A DNA stretch of 17,147 nucleotides, taken from Clostridia bacterium. Its GTDB lineage: Bacteria > Bacillota > Clostridia > Oscillospirales > Butyricicoccaceae. The notes below the pieces were generated by a model. It saw only the letters and a program-made list of their open reading frames with translations, did not search any database and was not told where the DNA came from. The position numbers and the translations under genes were made by a program. The stretch covers positions 1 to 17,147 of the forward strand of contig JAFZPW010000058.1 in NCBI GenBank assembly GCA_017552495.1, given 5' to 3'. Numbering within the stretch: the first letter of the stretch is position 1; every line of letters starts with the position of its first letter. Shown here piece after piece: positions 1 through 6,772 of this stretch.

Positions 1-1
1 G

Positions 2-136
2 GATAACTGGCCTTCAAGGAAAACCCTTGAATATCTGAAAGGTGAATTATTGGAAATCGCAGAATTGCCTGAAGATAACGACATGAGGGTCAACGATGGC
101 GATACCGAAAAATGTATTTTTAGGTTTGATCTATAA
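2..136 (+). CDS. C-terminal fragment of an unknown protein (5' end outside window)
   Basis: An open frame runs from the left edge to a TAA stop at 134-136 and encodes about 44 residues. They begin DNWPSRKTLEYLKGELLE and end CIFRFDL. The segment is charged and helix-prone, with no membrane segment and no motif I recognise. It is in the right orientation to be the tail of a gene entering from the left. The following 200 bases carry only repeats and a promoter, which fits an end of gene here. I cannot assign a family. An overlapping frame at 96-326 is less convincing as protein. Confidence 0.45.
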   Translation, partial: DNWPSRKTLEYLKGELLEIAELPEDNDMRVNDGDTEKCIFRFDL

Positions 137-162
137 ATTCCCGTTTACCGGGATAACAGCGT

Positions 163-211
163 TACGTTTGTGTGTTCTTACCTCGAAACATGTACGTTTG
201 TACGCTCTTAC
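163..211 (+). repeat. Two imperfect 19-base direct repeats, 30-base period
   Basis: TACGTTTGTGTGTTCTTAC at 163-181 recurs as TACGTTTGTACGCTCTTAC at 193-211, with 15 of 19 positions identical and starts exactly 30 bases apart. The repeats lie between the upstream gene tail and the promoter at 261-289. They could be a tandem protein-binding site or simple decayed sequence; nothing else identifies them. Confidence 0.4.
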
Positions 212-224
212 ACATCAAAGAAGC

Positions 225-260
225 CTCTTTTATCTGCCATTGGACAGAAGAGACTTTTTG
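225..260 (+). terminator. Possible weak terminator upstream of the hydrolase promoter
   Basis: CTCT (225-228) plus TCTG (233-236) can pair with CAGAAGAG (245-252), leaving a five-base bulge, and a run of five T follows at 255-259. The stem is imperfect. The position, between the upstream gene tail and a new promoter, suits a terminator. Confidence 0.3.
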
Positions 261-289
261 TTGTATGGCGGGTGCGGTCATGGTATAAT
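261..289 (+). promoter_or_regulatory. Sigma-70/SigA-type promoter for the alpha/beta hydrolase gene
   Basis: TTGTAT (261-266) and a perfect TATAAT (284-289) are separated by exactly 17 bases. The predicted start of transcription is about 40 bases upstream of the hydrolase start codon. Confidence 0.65.
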
Positions 290-336
290 CATTTCAACAA
301 ATAAGGGTTTGCAAACATCGTTTTGATATGGAGATT

Positions 337-1299
337 ATGAAAAGATTATTGAAAGTCATCGGAATCATAAGTGTTATTTTTATTGCGTTTATCGGCATTC
401 TATCTGTTTACAATCAGATTGCCATAAAGGCAGAAGCAGGCGGTATTGTACCGAATGGACAGATGATTGAACTGGGTGAATATTCTGTTCATGTTTATTC
501 CGAAGGCGAAGCTGCCGCCGCCCCGACCTTGGTCTTTATGTCAGGCTCTGCTACGGTTGCGCCCGTTTACGATTTCAAATCGCTTTACAGTCTTTTGTCG
601 GATGAGTATCGAGTTGCAGTGATCGAAAAAGCCGGATACGGGTATTCTGACATTGCGGAGGTGGACCGGGATATCGCGACGCTGGTGGAAGAAGACAGGA
701 ATGCGCTGAACAGCGCAGGATTAAATGGGCCGTATGTGCTTCTGCCCCATTCAATGTCGGGACTTGAAGCAATCTATTGGGCGCAGAATTACCCCAATGA
801 GGTGTCGGGAATCATCGGAATTGACATGGCCGTTCCAGATGCCTACGCGGATGGCGCTTTTAATCGGCGAAAAACAAGGCTGATGATGACATTGGGCAGA
901 ATTTCTGTTGACCTGGGACTTCTTAGAATCCCTGGCCTTTATCCCCTCAATGAAGCTGCGTTAACCGACGAAGAAATCATTCAGCAGAAGTTGTTAATGT
1001 ATCGCAATGCGGTTAATTCCGTTTACATCGCCGAGGGGGATGCGGTTTACGAAAATGCACAAATTGTAAAAGCTGGAGGCAGGCTTACGTGCCCCATTCT
1101 GATGTTCTGCTCTGACGGAACGGAAATCGGAGATTTCTGGGTTCCCGTACAGAAGGAATTTGCGGAGGAGAATCAGGCTGAAATTGTTTTCTTTGATTGT
1201 GGACACTATATTCATTATTACAAAAGCGAAGAGATGAAAGAACAAATCAAATTTTTTCTAAAACAACACGATGAGAAAGAACAAACCGTGATATCTTAA
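337..1299 (+). CDS. Membrane-anchored alpha/beta hydrolase
   Basis: The protein has about 320 residues. An N-terminal hydrophobic stretch (about residues 4-25, after MKRLLKV) looks like an uncleaved signal anchor that would place the catalytic domain outside the membrane. The nucleophile elbow is PHSMSG, with Ser139 flanked by small residues in place of the usual GxSxG glycines. Asp260 (CSDG) and His290 (DCGHYIH) complete a plausible triad. The oxyanion-strand segment LVFMSGSA and the AGYGYSD segment fit the fold. An ATG at 328 lies in frame, but the GGAG at 330-333 favours 337, although its spacing of three bases is short. It is transcribed from the promoter at 261-289. The substrate cannot be told from sequence; esterase, lipase or peptidase are all possible. 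Confidence 0.85.
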   Translation: MKRLLKVIGIISVIFIAFIGILSVYNQIAIKAEAGGIVPNGQMIELGEYSVHVYSEGEAAAAPTLVFMSGSATVAPVYDFKSLYSLLSDEYRVAVIEKAGYGYSDIAEVDRDIATLVEEDRNALNSAGLNGPYVLLPHSMSGLEAIYWAQNYPNEVSGIIGIDMAVPDAYADGAFNRRKTRLMMTLGRISVDLGLLRIPGLYPLNEAALTDEEIIQQKLLMYRNAVNSVYIAEGDAVYENAQIVKAGGRLTCPILMFCSDGTEIGDFWVPVQKEFAEENQAEIVFFDCGHYIHYYKSEEMKEQIKFFLKQHDEKEQTVIS

Positions 1300-1517
1300 T
1301 TGAAGGATCCATCGATTTTGGCGCCCGGATCACCCAACTGCACATTGCCTTGAAAGATATGGCGGAAACAGAGGATTGGCTTCCCCTTTTGGGAAAATCG
1401 GAGTGTTTGGGCGGAAATGCGGCGTCTTCCATATGGAACGACCGTCTGAAAATCAGGCATGGTCTAATTGCCTCCATCAATCCCGCAAAATCAACACATG
1501 AGGAGAACGCTAAATGA
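1275..1517 (+). pseudogene. Unassigned coding remnant overlapping the next gene by ATGA
   Basis: A frame open from 1275 to a TGA at 1515-1517 encodes about 80 residues with a protein-like composition (for example KDMAETEDWLPLLGKSE and SSIWNDRLKIRHGLIA). It has no ATG before about position 1359 and no good ribosome site there. Its stop overlaps the start of the next gene as ATGA, the arrangement usual for coupled operon genes. This suggests the 3' end of a gene whose 5' part has been lost or replaced by the hydrolase gene. I do not recognise the family. It could also be a chance open frame. Confidence 0.35.
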
Positions 1518-1816
1518 AAACTGTTACGATTTGCGGAAGCATGCGATTTGCGGAAGAAATGAAGAAGATAGCTCTTTCATTGGAAATAAAGCATAACTGG
1601 AATGTCCTTCAATGTGTATATAATGCGGAGAATCGAGAACTGACGCAAAATCAAATAAAGGCGCTGGAGAAAGCACATTTGAGAAAGATTGATTTGTCCG
1701 ATGCAATTTACGTCGTTGATTTGGATGGATATATCGGATCTTCCGTTCGAAAAGAAATGGAATATGCCGAACGAAGCGGAAAAGAAATCATCTTGAACTC
1801 GGCTTTCTCCTTATAA
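1514..1816 (+). CDS. Nucleoside 2-deoxyribosyltransferase-fold protein (DUF4406-like)
   Basis: This 100-residue cytoplasmic protein starts MKTVTICGSMRFAEEM. The CGSMRF segment (residues 7-12) is the nucleotide/sugar-binding loop typical of nucleoside 2-deoxyribosyltransferase-like folds. Near the C terminus, SDAIYVVDLDGYIGSSVRKE followed by MEYA matches the family's end, with Glu81 at the position of the usual catalytic glutamate. The length is short but normal for the DUF4406-type subgroup found in phage and accessory DNA. A GAGGAG ribosome site (1500-1505) lies eight bases before ATG. The true role is uncertain: nucleotide salvage, nucleotide-derived signal processing, or a mobile-element accessory are all possible. 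Confidence 0.8.
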   Translation: MKTVTICGSMRFAEEMKKIALSLEIKHNWNVLQCVYNAENRELTQNQIKALEKAHLRKIDLSDAIYVVDLDGYIGSSVRKEMEYAERSGKEIILNSAFSL

Positions 1817-1926
1817 ATTCATTCCGGGGGTTCGAATCCATTTGTCAAAATCGCAAATCCCTTGTTTTGCGTTTGCGTCACTTGATTTCCGGCGTGATTG
1901 TTTGATTGGAAAGGGAGTGGAACACC

Positions 1927-2529
1927 ATGGATATCCAAAGAATTGACACATATTCAGACAGCCGGTTTTCGCAAACGGTGCTGAACCAGCACGGGGCGTA
2001 TTGGATCGCGGGCAACCCGTATGAAATCGAAATCGTCGGACGCGATACCGCCATCGTGCGGGGCGCGGATCCGGCTGCGTTTCGGGAGTTGATCGAGACC
2101 TTTCGCTTTCATGCGCCGCATATCACGCGCTACCTCGATCAGCGGGGAGAGCGGCTTGCGGAATACGACCGGGTCGAACTGCTGACGGTGGGGCTGGACG
2201 GGATCCAGCCATCCCAGTTTTTTGTTGATGAAGAAAAGCTGCGGGCGGTAAAAACGTTTGTGCACCATGCGGACGATATTGTGATCCAGGTGGTGCCATG
2301 GGAGGGCCGCTTTGTTTCGCTGGACGGACATACCCGCTTGTATCTGGCGGCGAAACGGGGCTATGACAGCGTTTGCGCGGTGGTTTCCGAAACAGATGAT
2401 TATATATGGACTTTTGTGCGGGAAGCGCAAAAACGCGGAATCACATGCCCTCGACATATGAAACTGCTGTCTCACGAGCAATATGAGATACAGTGGAATC
2501 AATACTGCGATTCTGTCTTTGGAAGGTGA
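1927..2529 (+). CDS. ParB/Srx-like domain protein
   Basis: The 200-residue protein has an N-terminal region of about 90 residues of unknown type. A ParB/sulfiredoxin-like module follows: IQPSQFFVDEEKL (93-105) is the first conserved strand and helix, and SLDGHTRLYLAAKRGY (131-146) carries the DGHTR motif. There is no helix-turn-helix and no adjacent parA, so it is not a chromosome-partition ParB. Stand-alone ParB/Srx-like proteins are often nucleotide-dependent enzymes or of unknown function. I chose ATG 1927 because GGGAG at 1913-1917 sits nine bases upstream; an in-frame start at 1906 lacks this. A hairpin terminator follows at 2573-2601. Confidence 0.7.
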   Translation: MDIQRIDTYSDSRFSQTVLNQHGAYWIAGNPYEIEIVGRDTAIVRGADPAAFRELIETFRFHAPHITRYLDQRGERLAEYDRVELLTVGLDGIQPSQFFVDEEKLRAVKTFVHHADDIVIQVVPWEGRFVSLDGHTRLYLAAKRGYDSVCAVVSETDDYIWTFVREAQKRGITCPRHMKLLSHEQYEIQWNQYCDSVFGR

Positions 2530-2572
2530 TGCCTTTGCGCGAAAAATCCGGCCGATTGTCTGGTTTTTCTTC

Positions 2573-2601
2573 AAAAAGCGCTGTTTTTGCAGTGCTTTTT
2601 T
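2573..2601 (+). terminator. Intrinsic terminator after the ParB/Srx-like gene
   Basis: AAAAAGCGCTG (2573-2583) pairs with CAGTGCTTTTT (2590-2600) with one G-T pair across a six-base loop, and the 3' arm ends in six T. The A-rich 5' arm would let it work on either strand. Confidence 0.7.
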
Positions 2602-2704
2602 CCACAGCAGTCCGTGCGCAAGAAGGCGGATTCGCAAATCGCTTCCGCCACCCAGATCGGGAGATCGAAAAACGCTCTGTTATTCTTTATATATTTTAAG
2701 AAAA

Positions 2705-2734
2705 TAGATGCTGACAGACGATGTGATTTATAAT
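2705..2734 (+). promoter_or_regulatory. Possible promoter for the MFS gene
   Basis: A perfect TATAAT lies at 2729-2734, 64 bases upstream of the MFS start. The -35 region is poor (TAGATG at 2705-2710, spacer 18), so an activator may be needed. A small hairpin (CTCC/GGAG near 2758-2769) falls in the predicted leader. Confidence 0.4.
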
Positions 2735-2798
2735 AAAATGAGGGAAATAAAACAGACCCTCCGGGCGGAGTCCTAAAATCAAGAGAGAAGGCCAAACC

Positions 2799-4082
2799 AT
2801 GAAAAATGTATTTGCAAACCGGAATTACCGTCTTGTTTTCTTTGGCATCCTTGTGTCCGAGGTGGGCGCGCTGCTTTACAATTTTGCGGTGAGTTTTTAT
2901 ATTTTGGAGATCAGCGGCAACAACGCGTTTTTGCAGGGGCTTTATCTGGCTGTCTGCGGCGCGATGGTGCTTGTGATGATGCCGATCGGCGGGGTGCTGG
3001 GCGATCGGTTCAACAAGGCGGGCATTATGGTCATCTGCGATTTCATCAAGGGCGGCATCATTCTTGCCGCCACCGTGCTGATGCTGGTGTTTCGTTCGTC
3101 TGCGGCGCATTTGATTTTTCTTTTTATCATCGGTTTTTTGGGAAACGCGGTCAGCGGCATTTTTTCGCCGGCAGCAGGCGCGCTGCTTCCACATATCGTA
3201 GAGGAAAAGCAGCTTCAGCAGGCCAATTCCTATTTTTCTATTCGAAGTTCTATTCAGGGAATCGCGGGCGTGGTTCTTGCGGGGGTATTCTATTCCGCGC
3301 TGGATATCTACACGCTGTTTTTTATCGTGGGCGCGTGTTATGTGGTTTCAGGCATTTCCGAGATATTCATCCGATACGACTATGCCGTCCCGGAAGAGCG
3401 GTTGACGGTAAAACTGGCGGTGCAGGATCTAAAGACCGGATTTGTCTATTTGAAAGCGCAAAAGGTGCTGATGGCCTTTATGGTCGCAATTCTTTTCATC
3501 AATTTTTTCATTACGCCCGTCGTGGGGAATTTTATCCCCTATTTTATCAAAACGGACGTGGGGAACGCAAACGGCTATTTGCTGGATAAACTGATTGCCC
3601 CCGAGTTTTGGCTTTCCGTGCTGCAGGTGCTGATCGGCGTAGGTTCGCTTGCCGCTGCCGCAGTGCTGAGCGCCAAGCCGCAGGCGGACAAATGCGGGCG
3701 GAAAATCACCCGCATGATCGCGGTGATGGCGGTGCTGATGATGGGCGTCACCGCGGCCTACTGGATTTTGGTTCACAAGGGCACATCGCTTAACGGCTTT
3801 TTGATCGTGCTGTCGGCAGGGAGCCTGCTTTTCGGCATTAGCGTGACCAACGTGAACATTCCCGCAAATACCGCCATTATGCGGATCGTAGATCGGAATA
3901 TGCTCAGCAAGGTTTCCAGCCTTCTCAGCGTTGCCTCGCAGGGATTGATTCCCATCGCCTCGGTGCTGGCGGGCGTGATTTTGCAGGGGCTTGGCTCGGC
4001 GGCGCTGCTGGCGTTCTGCGCTGTGGGGTTTGCGGCGGCCACCTTGCTTCTGCTGACGAATCCGCATGTGGATGAGCTTTAA
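2799..4082 (+). CDS. MFS transporter, macrolide-efflux (Mef)-like
   Basis: This 427-residue polytopic membrane protein begins MKNVFANRNYRLVFFGILVS, a start typical of the MFS_3/Mef-like group. About twelve hydrophobic segments can be followed. The loop GGVLGDRFNKAG (about residues 66-77) is the motif A of major facilitator antiporters. AAGALLPHIVEEKQLQQANS, between the N-half helices, is also typical of this group. Family knowledge suggests proton-driven export of a drug or other amphipathic molecule; the substrate cannot be inferred and resistance should not be assumed. The ribosome site AGAAGG is at 2785-2790. It appears monocistronic, with 122 bases before the GNAT gene. Confidence 0.88.
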   Translation: MKNVFANRNYRLVFFGILVSEVGALLYNFAVSFYILEISGNNAFLQGLYLAVCGAMVLVMMPIGGVLGDRFNKAGIMVICDFIKGGIILAATVLMLVFRSSAAHLIFLFIIGFLGNAVSGIFSPAAGALLPHIVEEKQLQQANSYFSIRSSIQGIAGVVLAGVFYSALDIYTLFFIVGACYVVSGISEIFIRYDYAVPEERLTVKLAVQDLKTGFVYLKAQKVLMAFMVAILFINFFITPVVGNFIPYFIKTDVGNANGYLLDKLIAPEFWLSVLQVLIGVGSLAAAAVLSAKPQADKCGRKITRMIAVMAVLMMGVTAAYWILVHKGTSLNGFLIVLSAGSLLFGISVTNVNIPANTAIMRIVDRNMLSKVSSLLSVASQGLIPIASVLAGVILQGLGSAALLAFCAVGFAAATLLLLTNPHVDEL

Positions 4083-4204
4083 CGGCGGCGCGGCGCTGCC
4101 GTGACGGAGGGGCTGGCCGTTCGCAAAACCTGGAGGCGGATTGAAAGATTCGCGTTTTTCGCTTTGCTAATAAAACAAGACAAACCGGAACCGGGAGAGT
4201 GACA

Positions 4205-4693
4205 ATGGAATTTACGATCAAGGAAATGGAGTCGGACGAAGAAATCAAGGGAAAGGCCTATGTTCATTGGAAATCATGGCAGGAGGCTTATCCGGGACTT
4301 GTAGATCAGGCTTATCTCGATGCGTTGACACTTGAAAAATGCCAAGAGATTGCTTACAAGTGGCCTAACAATATCCTAATTGCAAAAGATGGCGGGCGTG
4401 TGATCGGATTTTCCGCTTACGGCAAATACCGCAATCATGAACTGCCCGATGCGGGAGAAATTTTTGCGATTTATATTTTATCTGAATATTACGGGCAGGG
4501 CGTCGGCGGCCGACTGATGCGGGAGGCACTTTTGAAGTTGAGCGAATATCCCCAGGCTGCGGTATGGGTGTTGAAAGGAAATGATCGAGCCATCCGCTTT
4601 TACGAAAAATGCGGCTTTCAATTTGACGGGCGCGAAGAAGAGCTTATGCTTGGATCACCGGTCACGGAATTGAGGATGCTGCTAAAACGATAA
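4205..4693 (+). CDS. GNAT family N-acetyltransferase
   Basis: The 162-residue protein has the whole GNAT fold. The acetyl-CoA loop YYGQGVGGRLM (about residues 95-105) carries the Q/RxxGxG/A signature, and WVLKGNDRAIRFYEKCGF (121-138) is the conserved motif B strand-helix. An N-terminal HWKSWQEAYPGL segment resembles GNATs related to the RimI/YhbS type. The acceptor (protein amine, polyamine, drug or peptide) is not evident. I chose ATG 4205 because GGGAG (4193-4197) lies seven bases ahead; a GTG at 4199 is too close. No clear terminator follows, but the next promoter at 4745 is only 50 bases downstream. Confidence 0.88.
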   Translation: MEFTIKEMESDEEIKGKAYVHWKSWQEAYPGLVDQAYLDALTLEKCQEIAYKWPNNILIAKDGGRVIGFSAYGKYRNHELPDAGEIFAIYILSEYYGQGVGGRLMREALLKLSEYPQAAVWVLKGNDRAIRFYEKCGFQFDGREEELMLGSPVTELRMLLKR

Positions 4694-4744
4694 ATATGGC
4701 TTTGACGGCATGGATCCCTTAACCTGTTCTGATGCGGGAAGCAC

Positions 4745-4773
4745 TTGAAAATGGCGGACTGTGGGATTATAAT
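4745..4773 (+). promoter_or_regulatory. Strong SigA-type promoter for the degV unit
   Basis: TTGAAA (4745-4750) and TATAAT (4768-4773) are 17 bases apart, near consensus. A full AAGGAGG ribosome site (4809-4815) lies eight bases before the degV start at 4824, so strong expression is expected. Confidence 0.8.
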
Positions 4774-4823
4774 AAAATTAGTTTTTTCTTGCCATGATTT
4801 TATGATATAAGGAGGCCGAAGTT

Positions 4824-5687
4824 ATGCCTTTTGCCGTGTTTGCCGACGGCAGCGCCAATCTGCCGAAAAAAATGCTGGATGGGATCACGGTCTTGCCCTG
4901 TGAATATACGTTGGACGGAGTGCCGCAAACCTATTGGGGCGATGTGGATAATTTTGACGGACATACCTTTTACGAAGGGCTGCGGCAGGGCAAGGCGGCC
5001 CAAACGACTCTTTTGAACAGCCAACTGTTTTTGACGCATTTTACTCCGCTGATGCAGCAGGGACAGGATGTGATCTATGTCTCTATGAGTTCCGGGATCA
5101 GCGGCACCTGCAACGCGGCTCGGATCGCGGCGCGGGAACTGATGGAGGAGTATCCGGAACGGTTTGTCCATGTGGTGGATTCGTTGGGCTGCGGCTTCGG
5201 CAACGGCTATCTGGCCGTTCACGCCGCCGAACTGAGCAAAAGCGGCATGGATGCCCGGGAAGCCGCGGCCGTTCTCGACGCCGAGGTGCCTCACGTCTGC
5301 CAGTATTTTACCGTGGATGACCTGAACTTTTTGAAGCGGACGGGGCGCGTCAGCGGCATGACCGCAAAGATCGGCACCGTGCTCAATATCAAACCGGTGC
5401 TGTACGGGGACGCAACCGGCCATATCGTGTCCTGCACCAAGGTGCGGGGCCGCAGACAATCCATCGAAGCGCTTGCCAAAAAATACGAGGAAAAGCGGCT
5501 GCACATCCCGGAACAGAAGATCTGCATCTCCCACGGCGACTGTCTTGCCGATGCGGAGCTGCTGGCCGCGCTGGTGCGGGAGATCACGCCTGAGGCGCCC
5601 GTCACCATCTGCCAGCACGAGCCGTTTTCCGGCGGTCATGTGGGGCCGGGGATGCTGGGGCTGTTTTTCTACGGAAAAGAGCGGTAA
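4824..5687 (+). CDS. DegV family fatty-acid-binding protein
   Basis: The 287 residues match the usual DegV/FakB length of about 280-290. The N-terminal motif is FADGSANLP (6-14), then TTLLNSQLF (61-69) in the place of the TSQPSP lipid-carboxylate loop. SMSSGISGTCNAA (87-99), the LNFLKRTGRVSG segment (168-178) and ISHGDCLADAELL near the C terminus are family hallmarks. DegV proteins bind a fatty acid in the groove between two domains and, in the FakB subgroup, present it to the kinase FakA for phosphorylation. No fakA is in the window. It leads the unit that continues 117 bases later with an acyltransferase-fold gene, which suggests a shared role in acyl-group handling; that link is inference. 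Confidence 0.92.
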   Translation: MPFAVFADGSANLPKKMLDGITVLPCEYTLDGVPQTYWGDVDNFDGHTFYEGLRQGKAAQTTLLNSQLFLTHFTPLMQQGQDVIYVSMSSGISGTCNAARIAARELMEEYPERFVHVVDSLGCGFGNGYLAVHAAELSKSGMDAREAAAVLDAEVPHVCQYFTVDDLNFLKRTGRVSGMTAKIGTVLNIKPVLYGDATGHIVSCTKVRGRRQSIEALAKKYEEKRLHIPEQKICISHGDCLADAELLAALVREITPEAPVTICQHEPFSGGHVGPGMLGLFFYGKER

Positions 5688-5746
5688 GAAAACGCCCGCT
5701 TGCGGGTATGTTTGCCGGGAAAAGCGCGTAGACAAAAAGAAAGAAA

Positions 5747-5797
5747 CTCCTTTGGCGGCCGCCGGCATGGCGGCGCCCGAGCGAAAACAAAAAGGGG
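5747..5797 (+). promoter_or_regulatory. Leader hairpin that could mask the ribosome site of the E2-fold gene
   Basis: GGCGGCCGCC (5754-5763) pairs with GGCGGCGCC (5769-5777) with one bulge, forming a GC-rich stem. Just outside it, CTCCTTT (5747-5753) is complementary, with one G-T pair, to AAAGGGG (5791-5797), which is part of the ribosome site for the start at 5805. The fold would hide that site. Prediction by eye only. Confidence 0.35.
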
Positions 5798-5804
5798 GAT
5801 TACC

Positions 5805-6698
5805 ATGTTTGGGAGAAGAGCGGACGGACGCCGGGTCAAGGGCATTGATCCGATCATGCAGATCACGCCCTATGTGATGCCCATGCGCTGCGACGCGCAG
5901 GTGTTTTTGAAGCATCGGGTGGATATGGAGAAGCTGTCGAAATTCATCCGGCAGCAGAAAACAGAAAAAAACGAGCAGATCACCTATATGCAGATCGTGG
6001 TGGCGGCCTATGTTCGCGCCGTCGGCCGCAATCCGGAGGTCAACCGCTTTATCATGAACAAGCAGCTTTATGCCCGCAACAACTGTTCCGTGGCGCTGAC
6101 CATTCTCAAGGATCCCCAGGATGCGGATCAGGGGGAATCGGTGGTGAAAATGAAGTTTGATCTTACCGACACCATCTACGACGTGCGCGACCGGATGAAC
6201 GTCAACGTGGAAGCCAACCGGGGCGGCCAGCCCAAGAGTTTTGTGGATAAGCTGCTGGGCGTGCTGTTCCGGGTGCCGGGGCTGCCCGCCGCCGTGGTGG
6301 CTTGCCTGCGGCTGTTGGATCGTTACGGCATCGCGCCGCGGGTGATGATCGAGGAGCTGCCCTTTTACGTGGGAATGTATATCACCAACACCGCCTCCAT
6401 CGGCCTGCACGATGTGAATCACCATATCTATAATTTCGGAAACGTCAGCCTGTTTTTCGGCCTTGGCCTCACCGAAAAGGTAGCTGTGGTGGAGGACGGC
6501 GCAGCCCGCATGAAGCGGTATCTGCCCATCGGCATCACTGCCGATGAACGGGTGTGTTCCGGTGCGCATTACGCCCGGTTTTTTGCCGATATGCGGCGGT
6601 ATCTGGAACATCCGGAGCTGCTGACCCAGCCGCCGGAGCGCGTCCGTTTTGACCAGGGCTGCGAATATCATCAGCCGAAAATCGGGAAAAAGGACTGA
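5805..6698 (+). CDS. 2-oxoacid dehydrogenase E2 / chloramphenicol acetyltransferase-fold protein, catalytic motif altered
   Basis: The 297-residue protein resembles the catalytic domain of E2 acyltransferases only, with no lipoyl or subunit-binding domain. The recognisable parts are ITYMQIVVAAYVRAVGRNPEVN (59-80), MYITNTASIGLHDVNHHIYN (191-210), and the C-terminal DERVCSGAHYARFF (247-260). The last aligns with the DHRxxDGA active-site motif of E2 (HxxxDG in chloramphenicol acetyltransferase). Here the catalytic His is Glu248 and the Asp is Ser252, so ordinary acyltransfer is doubtful. His255, three residues later, is a possible but unproven substitute. I took ATG 5805 because AAAGGGGG precedes it. 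It lies 117 bases after degV and ends in a strong terminator. It may be a binding protein or a divergent enzyme for acyl groups. Confidence 0.75.
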   Translation: MFGRRADGRRVKGIDPIMQITPYVMPMRCDAQVFLKHRVDMEKLSKFIRQQKTEKNEQITYMQIVVAAYVRAVGRNPEVNRFIMNKQLYARNNCSVALTILKDPQDADQGESVVKMKFDLTDTIYDVRDRMNVNVEANRGGQPKSFVDKLLGVLFRVPGLPAAVVACLRLLDRYGIAPRVMIEELPFYVGMYITNTASIGLHDVNHHIYNFGNVSLFFGLGLTEKVAVVEDGAARMKRYLPIGITADERVCSGAHYARFFADMRRYLEHPELLTQPPERVRFDQGCEYHQPKIGKKD

Positions 6699-6714
6699 TT
6701 TTTGAGAATGAGAG

Positions 6715-6745
6715 CGGCGCCGGTGAAGGCTGGCGCCGTTTTTTT
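6715..6745 (+). terminator. Strong intrinsic terminator after the E2-fold gene
   Basis: CGGCGCC (6715-6721) and GGCGCCG (6732-6738) form a perfect seven-base GC stem with a ten-base loop, followed by seven T (6739-6745). It stands only 27 bases before the next start codon at 6773. Confidence 0.9.
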
Positions 6746-6772
6746 AACGAAACCGGAAAGGAAGCGAGATCG

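Noticed and set aside
96..326. 76-codon open frame before the hydrolase gene
   Set aside because: It overlaps the tail of the left-edge gene, direct repeats and the hydrolase promoter, lacks a ribosome site, and its translation does not resemble a protein family.
1824..1842. GGTTCGAATCC, resembling a tRNA T-arm (possible tRNA end or attachment site)
   Set aside because: Only two or three stem pairs form, and no acceptor stem, anticodon arm or CCA context can be found around it.
5688..5715. CCCG-CTTG-CGGG hairpin after degV as a terminator
   Set aside because: The stem is four bases with a weak AAAC/GTTT extension and no real T-tract, so read-through into the next gene is more likely.
4800..6671. 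623-codon open frame on the minus strand opposite degV and the E2-fold gene
   Set aside because: It is rich in His, Gln, Arg and Pro with no domain, and exactly covers two well-supported genes on the other strand, so it is an antisense shadow of GC-rich codons.
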